From an uncultured Clostridia bacterium (GTDB lineage Bacteria > Bacillota > Clostridia > Oscillospirales > Oscillospiraceae), in the NCBI GenBank assembly GCA_947644595.1, contig CANSAE010000010.1, forward strand, positions 1 to 60,382: 60,382 bases of DNA, read 5' to 3'. This document shows, in pieces, positions 22,420 to 30,923 of the stretch (within the stretch, counting starts at the first letter, position 1; each line of letters opens with the position of its first letter). The translations under genes were made by a program, and so were the position numbers. Below the pieces are notes generated by a model. That model made no database searches, was not told where the DNA came from, and worked only from the letters and a program-made list of their open reading frames with translations.

Positions 22420-24753
22420 TTAATAATGTCCCAAAATATCCGTGTCGCCGCTGACCAGCGTCACATGCACCACGGTACCGTGCTCCACCATTTCTCCCTC
22501 CGGGATACTCTGCGTGGAAACCATTTGATACTGCGGATTGGTCACAGAGCCATCTGCCTGAACAAATAATCCATAATTTGACAGAATCAGAGCCGCATCC
22601 CGATAGGAATAATTGATCAGGCTGGGCACCGCTTCCAAGTCCGGGGATGGATCCGCACCGGCATACAGGATGATTTGGGATTCACTGGCAATCACGGAGT
22701 ACGCCGTAGGAAGCTGGTCTGTAACAGTCTCGCCTTCACCAATGACCCGATACGTCAGTCCCGCTTGGGTCACTGCATTTTGTGCCTCCGTCAGACTCAT
22801 ACCCTTTACATCCGGCACAGTCTTATCGATAACCTGCAATTCCTGTTCGGAATAATCCGCCTCTACACCCAAATAAGGCAGCACATCCGCCATGATGCGC
22901 CCCACCGTCGGTGCGCCCATATTGCCGCCGCTGATGTAGATTCCAGTCTCATGGCTGGGTGTATCCAGCAACACCAAAATCACCACCTGGGGATCACTGG
23001 CCGGTGCAACGCCGATAAAGGACACAATGTATTCTTTCTGGGTAGCGCCGGCTGCGTCCTGGGCCACCTTTTCCGATGTGCCCGTTTTGCCGCCAATCTC
23101 ATAGCCTGCCACATACGCGTTTTTCCCGGTACCGTCCACCGGATCGCCTACTACCCGTTCCAGAATCTGCCGCACAGTAGCGCTGGTCTGCTCACTGATG
23201 ACCTGCCGTACCACAGTGGGCTGATTTGCCGTGGAAATCTCCCCGTCAGCATCAATGACTTCCTTTACCAAATAAGGCTTCATCAAATATCCGCCATTGA
23301 CACACGCACTAACCGCCGTAATAAGCTGAATGGGCGTGATGGTGAAGGTCTGGCCAAAGGATGCCGCTGCCAGCTGGGAAAGATTCAAAGGCTGATAAAA
23401 CACATCCTGCGTCCACCAGATGCTCCCGCTCTCGCCGGCAATATCGATACCTGTCTTGGCTGTGGGATAAGCACTGGTGTCCTCCGGCAAGTTCAGGAAG
23501 CCGAAGGCTTCCGCGTACCGGTAGAAGGTCTGTGCGCCCAGCCGCACCCCCAGGGTGATAAATGCCACATTGCAGGAATGCTGCACGGACTGCGTCAGAG
23601 TCTGCGACCCATGGCCCACCGTTTTCCAGCACTTACGCGGCTCATTATCGCCCGTGACCTGGATGCTTCCGCCGCAGTAAAAACTGTCATTGAGCGTAGT
23701 CACGCCCTCTTCCAGTGCCATGGAAAGGGTAATGATCTTAAATGTGGAGCCCGGCTCATAGGTATCGGAAATAGCCTTATTACGCCACATTTTCTGCTGG
23801 GCGGCAGCTCGAATCTCGCTTTTTTCCTCGTCTGTAGACGCCTGGTCTATTTCCGTCTGCGTTTCCTCGCTCACCGCCTGATAGTTGTTCAGGTCAAAGT
23901 TATCCAAAGACACCAGGCCGAGGATTTCTCCCGTCTTTGGATTCATGGCGATTGCGGCAGCGCCCTTTTGGATGTCATAGTCCTCTACAGCCTGCTTTAA
24001 ATGCTTTTCCAAGTAATACTGGATTGTCGCATCGATCGTCAAAACAATGTCGCTGCCGTCCTCGGCGTCATAATAATCTTCAAAATTCGTATACAGCAGT
24101 TGTGTTCCAGCGCTGGTTGTCGCCCGGATGACCCGTCCGTCCGCTCCAGAAAGAACATCGTCATAATAGGACTCGATACCCGAGAGCCCGTAATTGTCCG
24201 TCCCCACAAAGCCGATCACATGGGAGGCCAGACTGCCGTAAGGGTAATAGCGTTTGGTGTCGGATTCGATCTTTACGCCGATCAACTCATGCTCGGACTT
24301 AAATTCCCGCACTTGTTCCGTGAGGTCATCCTCTACCTTACGCATGACGGTCTTATACCAGGATTTGGTATCCTGGGTCATTTCCAGGATTTTTGCGTAG
24401 TCCACGCCTAATATTTCCGAAAGCCCCTGGGCTATCAGCACCGGATCCTCATCATTCTTTGCAATTTCCGCCGGACTGATGAAGATGGTACTCACATCTG
24501 CGCTGGCCGCCAGTATTTTGTCGTTTCTGTCATAGATGGTGCCCCGAGAGGCGGTCAAGGTCGTCTCCCGGACTTGCTGATTCCTTGCCAGCGTTTGAAG
24601 TTCCTCGTGCTTTAAAATTTGCAGTCGAAACAGTTGTATCCCCAGCACTATAAATGCGACGATGCCGCACACGATCATTAAGAATAGTGTGCGGCGCAGC
24701 ATCATTTGATTGGGGGCACGGGTGGGTCTCATCCGTCCGGAACGATCTGCCAT
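22420..24753 (-). CDS. ftsI: class B penicillin-binding protein with two PASTA domains (FtsI/SpoVD type)
   Basis: 777 residues; septal transpeptidase. One N-terminal membrane anchor at about 21-42, a PBP dimerisation domain (TASRGTIYDRNDKILA), then the transpeptidase domain with SxxK at S336-K339 (PGSTFKI), SxN at S393-N395 (HSCNVAF) and KTG at 556-558 (GGKTGTSE). Two PASTA domains occupy about 643-705 and 712-771. One such gene in the cluster could serve vegetative division, spore cortex, or both; the PASTA pair resembles SpoVD and PBP2B/2x. AGGGAG lies eight bases before the start. Confidence 0.95.
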   Translation of the reverse strand: MADRSGRMRPTRAPNQMMLRRTLFLMIVCGIVAFIVLGIQLFRLQILKHEELQTLARNQQVRETTLTASRGTIYDRNDKILAASADVSTIFISPAEIAKNDEDPVLIAQGLSEILGVDYAKILEMTQDTKSWYKTVMRKVEDDLTEQVREFKSEHELIGVKIESDTKRYYPYGSLASHVIGFVGTDNYGLSGIESYYDDVLSGADGRVIRATTSAGTQLLYTNFEDYYDAEDGSDIVLTIDATIQYYLEKHLKQAVEDYDIQKGAAAIAMNPKTGEILGLVSLDNFDLNNYQAVSEETQTEIDQASTDEEKSEIRAAAQQKMWRNKAISDTYEPGSTFKIITLSMALEEGVTTLNDSFYCGGSIQVTGDNEPRKCWKTVGHGSQTLTQSVQHSCNVAFITLGVRLGAQTFYRYAEAFGFLNLPEDTSAYPTAKTGIDIAGESGSIWWTQDVFYQPLNLSQLAAASFGQTFTITPIQLITAVSACVNGGYLMKPYLVKEVIDADGEISTANQPTVVRQVISEQTSATVRQILERVVGDPVDGTGKNAYVAGYEIGGKTGTSEKVAQDAAGATQKEYIVSFIGVAPASDPQVVILVLLDTPSHETGIYISGGNMGAPTVGRIMADVLPYLGVEADYSEQELQVIDKTVPDVKGMSLTEAQNAVTQAGLTYRVIGEGETVTDQLPTAYSVIASESQIILYAGADPSPDLEAVPSLINYSYRDAALILSNYGLFVQADGSVTNPQYQMVSTQSIPEGEMVEHGTVVHVTLVSGDTDILGHY

Positions 24754-24827
24754 AATTTAAACTCCCTAAAAACAGCTACGCGATGACCGCGGGTCTGCAA
24801 AATCTTACTCTATATATGTACGACCCC

Positions 24828-25355
24828 TCACCGCAAATATTCCCCAATTGTGGAAAATACTTTCTGTAAACCGTTTTCTTTGCTCTCCGGCGTAAGTATT
24901 TCGGCTTTATCCGCAACACCGGAACTGATATAGTAAATCTGCTCACTGCGGGGCTGCTGCATACCCAGCTCCCGCATGGCGTAGTCCTCAATTTCTGCCA
25001 GATTAAAAGCGAATTCGTATTGCACCAGCAACTTTTGTTTTTGGGTAGCCAGCTCTTCCAATGCTGTCTGCTGCTCTACCACCTGTAAAGAAATCTGACT
25101 GAGTTGGGCCCTGGCGACCAGGGAAAACACCAGCAGCACCGCCGCCAATGCAAAGCCCAGAATGGCTACAGGAGAGATTGCCTGGCTGGCAGACTGCGGC
25201 TTGGGCGCCGCCACCACTTCTTCCCGGAGCTTACGGGCAACGGGGATTTCGATGTCACGGCCGGGCGCATATTCGGGAAATGCTTCAGCATTGTCGAAAT
25301 CATAAGCGACACTGCCGGAAACATATCGAGTTTTGTAAGTGCTGTATTCGGCCAT
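24828..25355 (-). CDS. ftsL: FtsL-like septum protein
   Basis: 175 residues; small bitopic protein expected to form a complex with DivIB. A cytoplasmic N-terminus of about 60 residues, one membrane helix near 64-85 (ISPVAILGFALAAVLLVFSL), then a coiled coil (QISLQVVEQQTALEELATQKQKL, about 90-115) and a C-terminal extension. Identity rests on size, topology and position between rsmH and the PBP gene, since FtsL sequences are poorly conserved. Confidence 0.85.
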   Translation of the reverse strand: MAEYSTYKTRYVSGSVAYDFDNAEAFPEYAPGRDIEIPVARKLREEVVAAPKPQSASQAISPVAILGFALAAVLLVFSLVARAQLSQISLQVVEQQTALEELATQKQKLLVQYEFAFNLAEIEDYAMRELGMQQPRSEQIYYISSGVADKAEILTPESKENGLQKVFSTIGEYLR

Positions 25356-25364
25356 GATTCTGCC

Positions 25365-26297
25365 TTATATCCTTTCTGCAATGCGAAGCTTGGCGCTTCT
25401 TGCTCTTGGATTTTGGGAAAGTTCCTCTTCCCCCGCAATAATTGGTTTCCGTGTCACGGATTTCAAAGTTTTTACAAAGCCGCAGGTACACACCGGAGCC
25501 TCTCTCGGGCAGGTGCAGCCGTTTTCCCGGGACGCGATCCCAGTTTTTACAATGCGGTCCTCCAAGGAATGAAAGCTGATGATGCAAAGCCTTCCACCGT
25601 GATTCAGACGTTCCGGTACCGCATCCATCAAAGCCTCCACCGCTCCCAGCTCATCATTCACGGCAATGCGGATGGCCTGAAAGCTCCGCTTGGCCGGGTG
25701 CTGCTTTTCACGCAGTGCCGTGGCCGGCATGGCCCGTTTAATGATATCCACCAATTCCAGCGTGGTCTTAATCGGCTTTTCTGCTCTGGTTTTTACAATT
25801 TGTCCGGCGATTCGTCCCGCGAAGCGTTCTTCGCCGTAATCCCACAGGATACGCTTCAATTCCGCTTCCGGCCACGTGTTCACCACATCCGCCGCAGTGA
25901 GAGGGGCCGCCTTATCCATTCGCATATCCAGCGGCGCATCATTCATATAGGAAAATCCCCGGGCCGCATCATCCAGCTGCGGAGATGACACGCCCAAATC
26001 GAACAGCATTCCGTCCGCTCCCTGAATGCCTTGGGCATCCAAGAGTTCCGCCAGATCCCGGAAATTTCCTTTCACCAGTGTTATGCGGTCTCCATACGGC
26101 GCAAGGCGTTCTCCCGCTTCCCGGATGGCCTGTTCATCCTGGTCGATAGCAATGAGCCGTCCGGTGGTGAGCCGTTTCACAATTTCTTCTGAATGACCGC
26201 CCCGCCCCAGAGTACCATCCACATAAATTCCATCCTCCCGGATGGCCAAGCCATTGATACATTCCTGCAATAAGACCGGACGATGTGCAAATTCCAT
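25365..26297 (-). CDS. rsmH: 16S rRNA (cytosine1402-N4)-methyltransferase RsmH (MraW)
   Basis: 310 residues; SAM-dependent methylase of the 30S P site. The N-terminus FAHRPVLLQECINGL and SAM loop GTLGRGGHSEEI are typical, with LFDLGVSSPQLDDAARGFSY and the C-terminal ISFHSLEDRIVK. Its ATG overlaps the mraZ TGA by one base (TGATG), indicating coupling. Confidence 0.97.
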   Translation of the reverse strand: MEFAHRPVLLQECINGLAIREDGIYVDGTLGRGGHSEEIVKRLTTGRLIAIDQDEQAIREAGERLAPYGDRITLVKGNFRDLAELLDAQGIQGADGMLFDLGVSSPQLDDAARGFSYMNDAPLDMRMDKAAPLTAADVVNTWPEAELKRILWDYGEERFAGRIAGQIVKTRAEKPIKTTLELVDIIKRAMPATALREKQHPAKRSFQAIRIAVNDELGAVEALMDAVPERLNHGGRLCIISFHSLEDRIVKTGIASRENGCTCPREAPVCTCGFVKTLKSVTRKPIIAGEEELSQNPRARSAKLRIAERI

Positions 26298-26713
26298 CAG
26301 AAATCAAACTCCTCCATCACGGACAGAATATTCTCCGGCGTGGTCTCCTCGGCGAAGATGGCATTCCACGCCTCAGTATCCCAGAATTCCGCATGGTTGT
26401 TGTTGCCCACCACGGTAACAGCCTTGGTCAGTCCCGCAAAGTCCCGCAGATTCTGCGGGATGAGGACCCGACCCTGGGCATCCAGCTCACAGCGGGTCGC
26501 GTGGGCAAACAGGGGACGCATTTTCCGCTGCCGCACAAACGGCATGGCATTCACTTTATCGCAAAGTTCCTGCCAGTGTTCGCTGCTGTAAGCGCTCAGG
26601 CACTTATCCGGAGAAATGGTGATATAGAACACATCCCCCAATTCCTCCCGCATACGCGCAGGGATGAACATCCTGCCTTTAGCGTCCAGCGAGTGCTGAT
26701 ATTCACCTGTCAC
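26297..26713 (-). CDS. mraZ: transcriptional regulator MraZ
   Basis: 138 residues from a GTG at 26713 preceded by GGGGGTG. Two AbrB-like halves carry the repeated signature DAKGRMFIPARMREEL (residues 10-25) and DAQGRVLIPQNLRDF (about 90-104). Forms a ring and binds repeats upstream of its own operon; it is the first dcw gene here, and two tandem candidate boxes lie just downstream of its promoter. Confidence 0.95.
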   Translation of the reverse strand: MTGEYQHSLDAKGRMFIPARMREELGDVFYITISPDKCLSAYSSEHWQELCDKVNAMPFVRQRKMRPLFAHATRCELDAQGRVLIPQNLRDFAGLTKAVTVVGNNNHAEFWDTEAWNAIFAEETTPENILSVMEEFDF

Positions 26714-26806
26714 AGTCGTTCACCCCCCTGTCTTTTTCAAACCTACAGATGGACCTTCATCAGTTCTGTGGGCCGTTTATGATATATCGTGGGAAAATCA
26801 TGAACT

Positions 26807-26826
26807 TTTCCTCCACTTTCCCCCAC
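26807..26826 (-). promoter_or_regulatory. mraZ: candidate MraZ operator boxes
   Basis: On the minus strand two adjacent 10-bp direct repeats, GTGGGGGAAA (26826-26817) and GTGGAGGAAA (26816-26807), lie just downstream of the mraZ -10 and resemble the spaced GTGG-type MraZ boxes known from other bacteria. A position around +5 to +25 would suit autorepression. Confidence 0.6.
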
Positions 26827-26837
26827 CTCATAGCACA

Positions 26838-26866
26838 ATTATATAGGCCACAGGAGGAAATTGCAA
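26838..26866 (-). promoter_or_regulatory. mraZ (dcw operon) promoter
   Basis: On the minus strand TTGCAA (26866-26861), 17-base spacer, perfect TATAAT (26843-26838), about 125 bases before mraZ. Small intergenic gaps and overlaps downstream suggest one transcript to divIB. Confidence 0.85.
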
Positions 26867-26918
26867 GTGCTTTTTATTGGAAAAAACTCCCTTTTTTTGC
26901 GATTTTACTTCCCGAAAT

Positions 26919-26955
26919 ACAAAATAAAGCGTCCGCTGAAATCAGCAGACGCTTT
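26919..26955 (-). terminator. terminator behind the coaD operon
   Basis: Stem AAAGCGTCCGCTGA with TCAGCAGACGCTTT (one mismatch) followed by ATTTTGT on the minus strand. It lies between the coiled-coil protein gene and the mraZ promoter. The 303-base gap 26714-27016 holds this hairpin, the promoter and the MraZ boxes; no gene was seen. Confidence 0.75.
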
Positions 26956-27016
26956 CCAATCAAGATATAGTGTTTAAAATCAGAAAAATTTTTTCAGAAA
27001 CCCGGTGCTCTTCCGT

Positions 27017-27580
27017 TCATTCCTCGTCATCAAACTCATCAACCGTCATAACTTCAAAGCTTTGGGGCGTTTGTTGGCCACCGGTACGGGGCTGGGGCGC
27101 AGCTTTCGGTGCGGAACCCGTCACTCCGGCAGCACTGCGGAAATTGGTACGGGATCCCCGGACCTCTTCCAGGGCAGCCATAATGGCTTCCTCTGTACGG
27201 CGCATGGCATCATCCACATAGGCGTTGGCCACCCGGCGCAGCTCTGCGCATTTCTGTTCGGTTGTCGTGGTGACTTCCTGACTGCGCATCTTGGCGATCT
27301 TCACAATTTCCTCTTCTTCAACCAGCATCCGGGCTTTATCTTCCGCAGTCTTACGAATCTGCTCTGCTTCCCGCTTTGCGTTGGCAATAAATTCTTCCTT
27401 TGCGCTCAAAAGCCGTTTGGCCTCCGTGATCTGCGCGGGCAAGCTGTCCCGCAGCTCTTCGATCAAACCCAGCACCGCATCCCGCTCAATCACGACCTTA
27501 TCCGCGGCAAGCGGCATCCGCTTGGCCTCCGCCACCATCGAGTACAGCATTTCGATCATTTCCATTGCTTCGTTTTCCAT
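27017..27580 (-). CDS. coiled-coil protein of the coaD neighbourhood (DivIVA/ATP synthase b-like)
   Basis: 187 residues from an ATG at 27580 that overlaps the coaD stop (TGATG). The body (about 25-145) is a long Glu/Lys/Arg/Ala-rich helix suited to a coiled coil (AKREAEQIRKTAEDKARMLVEEEE). The tail is low-complexity Gly/Pro/Gln and ends in acidic VDEFDDEE. No membrane segment. Clostridia commonly carry a protein of this kind after coaD, often labelled ATPase or DivIVA-like without functional proof. A structural or division-linked role is only an inference. Confidence 0.75.
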   Translation of the reverse strand: MENEAMEMIEMLYSMVAEAKRMPLAADKVVIERDAVLGLIEELRDSLPAQITEAKRLLSAKEEFIANAKREAEQIRKTAEDKARMLVEEEEIVKIAKMRSQEVTTTTEQKCAELRRVANAYVDDAMRRTEEAIMAALEEVRGSRTNFRSAAGVTGSAPKAAPQPRTGGQQTPQSFEVMTVDEFDDEE

Positions 27581-28071
27581 CAATACTTCCCCTTTCCGGC
27601 GATCGCTCGAACGTCGTCTAAAATTTCGATCGGGATAAACTCCTCCAGCGGGCCGCCGTGCCGGGCGACATCCTTCACCGCCGAAGAGCTCAAAAATGTA
27701 TACTTCTCACTGGCTGTGAGAAACATCGTTTCCAATTCCGGATTGATCTTTTTATTAATCAATGCCATTGTAAATTCATTTTCAAAATCCGTCACTGCCC
27801 GCAGACCCTTGACAACAACGGGCTTATCATATCGCTTGGAATATTCAGCCAGCAGGCCGTTGAAGTAATCCACTTCTACATTCGGGATCCGCTCCGTGAC
27901 CCGCCGGGCCATGCGCACCCGCTGCTCCGGTGAGAACATGGCCGTATCCTTCTCTCCGTTAATCATAATGCACACCACTACTTTATCAAAAATCTGCGCA
28001 GTGCGCCGGATAATATTCAAATGCCCCAGCGTGATCGGATCAAAGCTTCCGGGGTAGATCGCAATATTCAT
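27580..28071 (-). CDS. coaD: pantetheine-phosphate adenylyltransferase CoaD
   Basis: 163 residues from the ATG at 28071 (MNIAIYPGSFD), whose ATGA overlaps the rsmD stop; the longer upstream frame is not needed. Adenylylates 4'-phosphopantetheine in coenzyme A synthesis. The nucleotidyltransferase motif TLGH is at residues 13-16, with VVKGLR and the phosphate-binding LSSSAVK near residue 130. Normal family length. Confidence 0.97.
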   Translation of the reverse strand: MNIAIYPGSFDPITLGHLNIIRRTAQIFDKVVVCIMINGEKDTAMFSPEQRVRMARRVTERIPNVEVDYFNGLLAEYSKRYDKPVVVKGLRAVTDFENEFTMALINKKINPELETMFLTASEKYTFLSSSAVKDVARHGGPLEEFIPIEILDDVRAIAGKGKY

Positions 28072-28613
28072 GATTCCATTTCCCTTTTTCCGCAAAGTGT
28101 AATCTTGATTTTACCGTAGCGCCGCTCTTTTTCAACAAAATAAGGCGTAGGAAGCGCGGGAACCACCGTTTCCTGCCGACTTTCACAGATGATTATACCA
28201 CCATCACTGAGAATGTCAAATTTTACGATTTTTTCCAGAGCACTTTGGAGCAATCCGGTATCGTATGGGGGGTCCAGGAAAATCAGATCATAGCGCCCGT
28301 CCCTGCCGATAAAGCCGATAGATTCCGCTTGCACCACATCCGCGTGCATTCCGCACCGGTCCAGATTTTCCCGGATGAGCTTCACCGCGTCCCGGCTCTC
28401 ATCCACAAACGTGACCGACGCCGCGCCCCGGCTGAGACATTCGATCCCAAGCTGTCCCGTGCCCGCAAACAGGTCCAGCACACGACGTCCTTCAATATCA
28501 AATTGTATCATGCTGAACACCGCTTCCTTCACGGTGTCTGTGGTAGGACGAATCTCCATACCCGCAGGTTCTCTCAGTTTCCGTCCCCGGGCGGTGCCGG
28601 TAATGACTCTCAT
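28068..28613 (-). CDS. rsmD: 16S rRNA (guanine966-N2)-methyltransferase RsmD
   Basis: 181 residues; SAM-binding LDLFAGTGQLGIECLSRGA (about 45-63) and catalytic DPPY (LIFLDPPYDTG) identify the N6/N2 methylase family. The start overlaps the uvrC stop (ATGA) and the stop overlaps coaD, so uvrC-rsmD-coaD are translationally linked. Confidence 0.95.
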   Translation of the reverse strand: MRVITGTARGRKLREPAGMEIRPTTDTVKEAVFSMIQFDIEGRRVLDLFAGTGQLGIECLSRGAASVTFVDESRDAVKLIRENLDRCGMHADVVQAESIGFIGRDGRYDLIFLDPPYDTGLLQSALEKIVKFDILSDGGIIICESRQETVVPALPTPYFVEKERRYGKIKITLCGKREMES

Positions 28614-30433
28614 GGCTGCTCCTCTTTCGGATGATAATGGTCATACACTGCCTGCGCAATGTTTTTGGGCACAGCCTGACAAAGTTCCGCCAAAGCTGCA
28701 CCTTTGATTGTATCCATATTTTTAAAAGTGTCAAGCAATTTATTCCGGCTTTTGGGGCCAACGCCCGGAATTTCATCCAACTGAGACTTCATCTGTTCCC
28801 CCCGCAGGCTACGCTGATAGGTGATGGCAAAACGGTGTGTCTCCTCCTGAATTGTACCGATCAATGCAAATACCGCGGGGTTCCCGGAGATGCCCCGCTC
28901 CAGCCCATCCGCAGAGACCAGCTCTCTGGTGCGGTGCCGGTCATCCTTGACCATGCCGAAGGTGGGCACTGAAATTCCCGCCCGTGCCTGAGCGGCCTTC
29001 GCAGCCCGCACATGGGTCTCTCCGCCGTCAATCAGCAGAAGATCCGGGAGCTCAGAAAACCTTTCATCTCCCTCTTTGGCATGAAGAAACCGGCGGTATA
29101 CCGCCTCCTCCATGCTGGCATAGTCATCCTGGGTGGCAGTCTCCCGAATGCGAAACTTTCGATAGTCCTTTTTATATGGCCGTCCGTCCTTAAACACCGT
29201 CATCGCAGCCACGATGCCCGTATCTCCTAGGTTCGACACATCAAATGATTCAATTCTCCGGGGCGCATCGTCCAGCCCCAAAGCCTTTTGCAGCCACTCC
29301 AAGGTTTTGTTGGTCCGTTGCTGGGCGCTGGTGGCCCGCAGGATCTCTTCCCGGGCATTGAGCTGTGCCCGCTCCACCTGGCGCATCCGTTCTCCCCGCT
29401 GGGGAATTTCCACATATACCCGGCGCTCCGCCTGTTCTGACAGAAACTGGGACAGTTCCTCCGTTTCTTCGATGCGCAGAGGCAGCAATACCGATTTGGG
29501 AAAGGTGCCCCGCCGCAGATAATACTGCATAACAAAGCCCGGTAATACCTCTTCATCCGTGCCGATGGGCTCGTCCATCAATTCATAATCCTTGCCTGCC
29601 AAATCACCATTCACGAAATGCAGCACTGTAAAACAGCTTTTTGCTCCGCGAACAAAGCCTACCGCATCTGTATCCGCAAAAGCCGTGGCAATGACCCGCT
29701 GCCGGTTCGACAAGCTTTCAATGGCTTTCATCCGATCCCGAAATTCCGCAGCCCGTTCAAACTGCAATTCCCCGGCCGCCCATTCCATCTGCGCCTTTAA
29801 GTCCTCTGTAAGCTGCCGGGTTTTTCCGGACAGGATCAATTTTGCCTGTTCCATCCGGGTCTGGTATTCCTCCCGGGGCAATTCCCCCAAACACCAGCCC
29901 GCGCAGTTTTGCAGATGATAATGCAGGCAGGGCCGTCCCTTTCCCGTATCCTGGGGAAATTTTTTATTGCACGTAGGCAATCCCAGCGCCTTGCTGATGG
30001 TCTCAATGATTTCCTTGCTCACCTGCCGCCCGCCGAAGGGTCCAAAATACTGCGCTCCATCGTCGGCCGTTTTAGCCGCGATGGAAAAACGGGGATAGGC
30101 TTCCCCGCTCAGCCGCAGAAAGGGATAGCCCTTATCATCCTTTAACAAGATATTATACTTAGGCTTATGCCGTTTGATCAGGGAATTTTCCAGTACCAGC
30201 GCCTCAAATTCGGAGCTGACCACAATAACATCGAAATCTTCCACATTGGACACCATCGCCGCTACTTTGGGCAAATGCTCCCCGTGGAAATAGCTGGTCA
30301 CCCGATTCTTCAGTTTTTTGGCCTTGCCTACGTAAATGACCTCGCCGGACTTGTCCAGCATCAGATATACCCCTGGCAATAAAGGCAAATGATTGGCCTT
30401 GTCTCTCAGCTTTTGCAGTAATTCTCCGTTCAT
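28610..30433 (-). CDS. uvrC: excinuclease ABC subunit C
   Basis: 607 residues from the ATG at 30433 (MNGELLQKL), preceded by GGGAG. Makes both incisions in nucleotide excision repair with UvrB. GIY-YIG nuclease near 15-90 (LPGVYLMLDKSGEVIYVGKA), UVR region near 200-235, RNase H-like domain (IESFDVSNLGDTGIVAAM; LLLIDGG) and C-terminal helix-hairpin-helix (LDEIPGVGPKSRNKLLDTF). The start codon lies only about 16 bases behind the ptsH terminator, leaving little room for a promoter. Confidence 0.96.
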   Translation of the reverse strand: MNGELLQKLRDKANHLPLLPGVYLMLDKSGEVIYVGKAKKLKNRVTSYFHGEHLPKVAAMVSNVEDFDVIVVSSEFEALVLENSLIKRHKPKYNILLKDDKGYPFLRLSGEAYPRFSIAAKTADDGAQYFGPFGGRQVSKEIIETISKALGLPTCNKKFPQDTGKGRPCLHYHLQNCAGWCLGELPREEYQTRMEQAKLILSGKTRQLTEDLKAQMEWAAGELQFERAAEFRDRMKAIESLSNRQRVIATAFADTDAVGFVRGAKSCFTVLHFVNGDLAGKDYELMDEPIGTDEEVLPGFVMQYYLRRGTFPKSVLLPLRIEETEELSQFLSEQAERRVYVEIPQRGERMRQVERAQLNAREEILRATSAQQRTNKTLEWLQKALGLDDAPRRIESFDVSNLGDTGIVAAMTVFKDGRPYKKDYRKFRIRETATQDDYASMEEAVYRRFLHAKEGDERFSELPDLLLIDGGETHVRAAKAAQARAGISVPTFGMVKDDRHRTRELVSADGLERGISGNPAVFALIGTIQEETHRFAITYQRSLRGEQMKSQLDEIPGVGPKSRNKLLDTFKNMDTIKGAALAELCQAVPKNIAQAVYDHYHPKEEQP

Positions 30434-30448
30434 ATGCTCCCTCAGATG

Positions 30449-30478
30449 GAAAAAAGGGCGTGTCTTGGACACGCCCTT
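30449..30478 (-). terminator. ptsH terminator (immediately before uvrC)
   Basis: Stem GGGCGTGTC with GACACGCCC around a 3-base loop, followed by six T on the minus strand. It ends about 16 bases from the uvrC start and abuts its ribosome binding site. Confidence 0.9.
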
Positions 30479-30498
30479 CTCTTTGGTATGTTACAAAA

Positions 30499-30774
30499 TC
30501 ACTCGGAAAATTCGTTTTCCACCAATGCCGTCAATGTTGCAACCGCAGCAGACTCATCCACGCCGTCAGCGATGATGGTCATGGGCGTCCCCTTCACAAT
30601 GCCAAGAGACAGCACGCCCAAAAGGCTTTTTGCGTTGACTCTCCGGTCGCCCTTTTCGTCATTCTTTTCGATCCAAATGCTGCTTTTGAACTCATTGGCT
30701 TTCTGAATAAAGAAAGTCGCGGGACGCGCGTGCAGACCCACCTGATTATTGATGATAACTTCTTTTGAGACCAT
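30499..30774 (-). CDS. ptsH: HPr family phosphocarrier protein
   Basis: 91 residues. The PEP-dependent site is H15 in GLHARPA, so it can act as a sugar-PTS phosphocarrier, unlike Crh. The regulatory serine region NAKSLLGVLSLGI is present at S50; the usual Ser46 is shifted by a four-residue insertion (KNDEKGDRR). GGAG lies upstream of the ATG. Own promoter and terminator make it a single-gene unit, and no ptsI adjoins it. Confidence 0.92.
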   Translation of the reverse strand: MVSKEVIINNQVGLHARPATFFIQKANEFKSSIWIEKNDEKGDRRVNAKSLLGVLSLGIVKGTPMTIIADGVDESAAVATLTALVENEFSE

Positions 30775-30837
30775 ACTCGCCCACTCCTTAATCCTGAAAT
30801 CGCCTGAATAAACGCACTTCCTCCAGCCGACATGGAT

Positions 30838-30866
30838 AGAATACCAAATTTATATAAAATAGTCAA
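30838..30866 (-). promoter_or_regulatory. ptsH promoter
   Basis: On the minus strand TTGACT (30866-30861), 17-base spacer, TATTCT (30843-30838), about 64 bases before the ptsH start. Confidence 0.8.
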
Positions 30867-30923
30867 CTGATACGTTGATATTTTGGCGCTTTGCCCATAT
30901 ATAACCTTGCAATTTCTCCGCTT

